This document shows, piece by piece, positions 62,620 to 64,000 of a stretch of 64,000 nucleotides of DNA. Position 1 is the stretch's first letter, and the number at the start of each line of letters is the position of its first letter. The stretch covers positions 39,047,106 through 39,111,105 of the forward strand of contig JAUJPP010000005.1 of NCBI GenBank assembly GCA_030562195.1. Reading direction: 5' to 3'. The notes below the pieces were generated by a model. The model saw only the letters and a list, made by a program, of their open reading frames with translations, was not told the origin of the DNA and did not search any database. Both the position numbers and the translations under genes were made by a program. The stretch comes from Nipponacmea schrenckii. Lineage: Eukaryota; Mollusca; Gastropoda; Lottiidae.

Positions 62620-64000
62620 GACATAGATTGCTCCTTATGATCTCAGAAGTATTTGTTCATATATAACATTAACCGGGCATAATGTTCAAATATTTGCCAC
62701 AGATTATCTGCCCTTGTTAATAAATCATATTTGATATTTTAGATAATGCTTTTTATCATGTTGTAGTGTTTATTACAACATTCTTTCTGAGTTGAGAGCT
62801 GGTTTAGATAATTCATAATTTTATAATCATCATACTTAAGTCTTCATTAGGTTTATTATGCATGGAAAGGTGAAACAGATTTATGCTTTAATCATGATTT
62901 TAAAACTCAATTATTCCATTATGTTATAATCAGAACTTACATTTATCAGGTAAAATTGTAGACTTGAATATTGTATGATATATTTCAGTTGCTCATGACA
63001 ATAAAAGTATATAGAGAGTAGAAAAAGACATAAATAAATAATAACATATGGATGGCAGTGATGGTAATTCTTGTCACAATAAGTAATAGAATTAGGGTGG
63101 TGGAAAGTAACCAATGTAACATGTATATTTGTATGTTATTTTATATATCATGTCATATGTTATACATCATGTTATATGTTACATATCATGTTATATGTTC
63201 TCTTTATTTCTGTTCATTTTCATTCAAAATACTTGACTCCCCTCAGCGGACTGTTAATATAAAAACATCACTAAAACATACCAGAACAATGATGCTCTTA
63301 AAATTAACAGAGTGTGACATTTCAAATCTCTTCAAAATTACACATAAACAATAACACACACCAAAAAGTGTCAAAAGTAAGTTAAGATCAGAGTATCAGG
63401 CTATTATTACAATCGGACATGGCCCTGAGGGGGAAATTGCTCATTTGATCTGTCTGATTATAAACAATCATCTTGTTCATGATAATTAACACTTGTCACC
63501 AGCACTTCCGAAATACCCAGTCTTTTTTTTACATTATTAGATCCCTATTGTGAAACTGGCACTAGTCTCGCGATGCCCACAAACCATGAAATTTGAGATC
63601 AGAATGAAAATGTTTTCTTGAAGAACTAATTAAAAAAAGATCAAACCAAAACGTGTTTTCAACTCCTTTTAAAAAAAAAATGGGATTTTTAATGATATTT
63701 TAAGAAGTGTATTAAATTGTTAAAACTTAAAATAAGTCACGTCCTCCAACTTTGGCTACAAGGTCAAAATTCTTAAAGGGTTTAATGATATCTGTGAATA
63801 AATGATAGCAAAGTACTTCTTAAAAACCAAAGTAAATACCTCTCGATTGTAATAATTGTCTAATAGTATTCACCAGTCAGTTTACAATATTAAACAATTT
63901 ATAGTTAAGAGTAATTTATTTTTTAACTATCTAGTAAAAGAATTTATTTAAGCAGTGGAATTTGTGTGACTATAATAAATAATAAAACAGATAATGAGAC
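62620..64000. other. Noncoding end of window
   Basis: There is a short irregular repeat of 'atcatgttatatgttac' (about 3 copies, 63140-63200) and nothing else recognised. The 100-codon frame at 63052-63354 partly translates this repeat. Confidence 0.45.

Overview
The window looks like a piece of a lophotrochozoan, most likely molluscan, nuclear genome. It is strongly AT-rich, has almost no long open reading frames, and is full of tandem and dispersed repeats. The lineage call rests on repeat types I recognise from mollusc genomes. One is the block at about 39.1-39.9 kb with 'AAGGGCAATAACTCA', 'AACTTGTCCGAGA' and a GGAC-rich end. The other is a tRNA-headed SINE family whose tail reads roughly 'GACGTAAAAC...TTTCATTTCATT'. 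The species cannot be named from this sequence.

Coding content: the only confident coding feature is one exon on the minus strand (3551-3847). It encodes a complete I-set immunoglobulin domain between a clean acceptor and a clean donor, both phase 1. It resembles the sixth Ig domain of L1CAM/neuroglian/contactin-type adhesion proteins, so it is probably an internal exon of a large minus-strand cell-surface gene. Nearly all of the window would then be intron or intergenic DNA. A local CpG-richer patch with two ACGCGT motifs and a TTATAA box, followed by a consensus AG|GTAAGT donor (minus strand, about 51.2-51.0 kb), could be a promoter and first exon; its link to the Ig exon is only a guess. 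Three other short ORFs look somewhat protein-like but match no family I know (46.1 and 47.0 kb minus, 19.0 kb plus).

Repeats, left to right: degenerate tandem repeats and GCGATCGC-containing hairpins (0.4-1.9 kb); a near-complete SINE lying about 30 bases from the Ig exon's donor site (3.15-3.52 kb); a textbook non-autonomous hAT element (4.58-4.90 kb); a 38-bp minisatellite (12.8-14.0 kb); several 2-3 copy tandem repeats (22-24 kb, 30-31 kb, 34.6 kb), one interrupted by a 262-bp insertion with a 7-bp target-site duplication; a 31-bp minisatellite whose every unit is a small hairpin (32.9-33.3 kb); a second near-complete SINE (35.2-35.5 kb); the mollusc-type block with alternating long and short units (39.1-39.9 kb); an inverted repeat pair at 41.9 and 44.3 kb that shares a core with a tandem array at 62.3 kb; a 35-bp minisatellite (52.9-54.8 kb); a 29-bp minisatellite of about 93 units (55.6-58.3 kb); a very young MITE with perfect 43-bp inverted ends (58.6-58.8 kb); and a 146-bp tandem repeat (61.2-61.65 kb).

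I found no operon, no CRISPR array, no RNA gene outside the SINE heads, and no sign of a previously undescribed multi-gene system. The interest lies in repeat architecture and in the single Ig exon.
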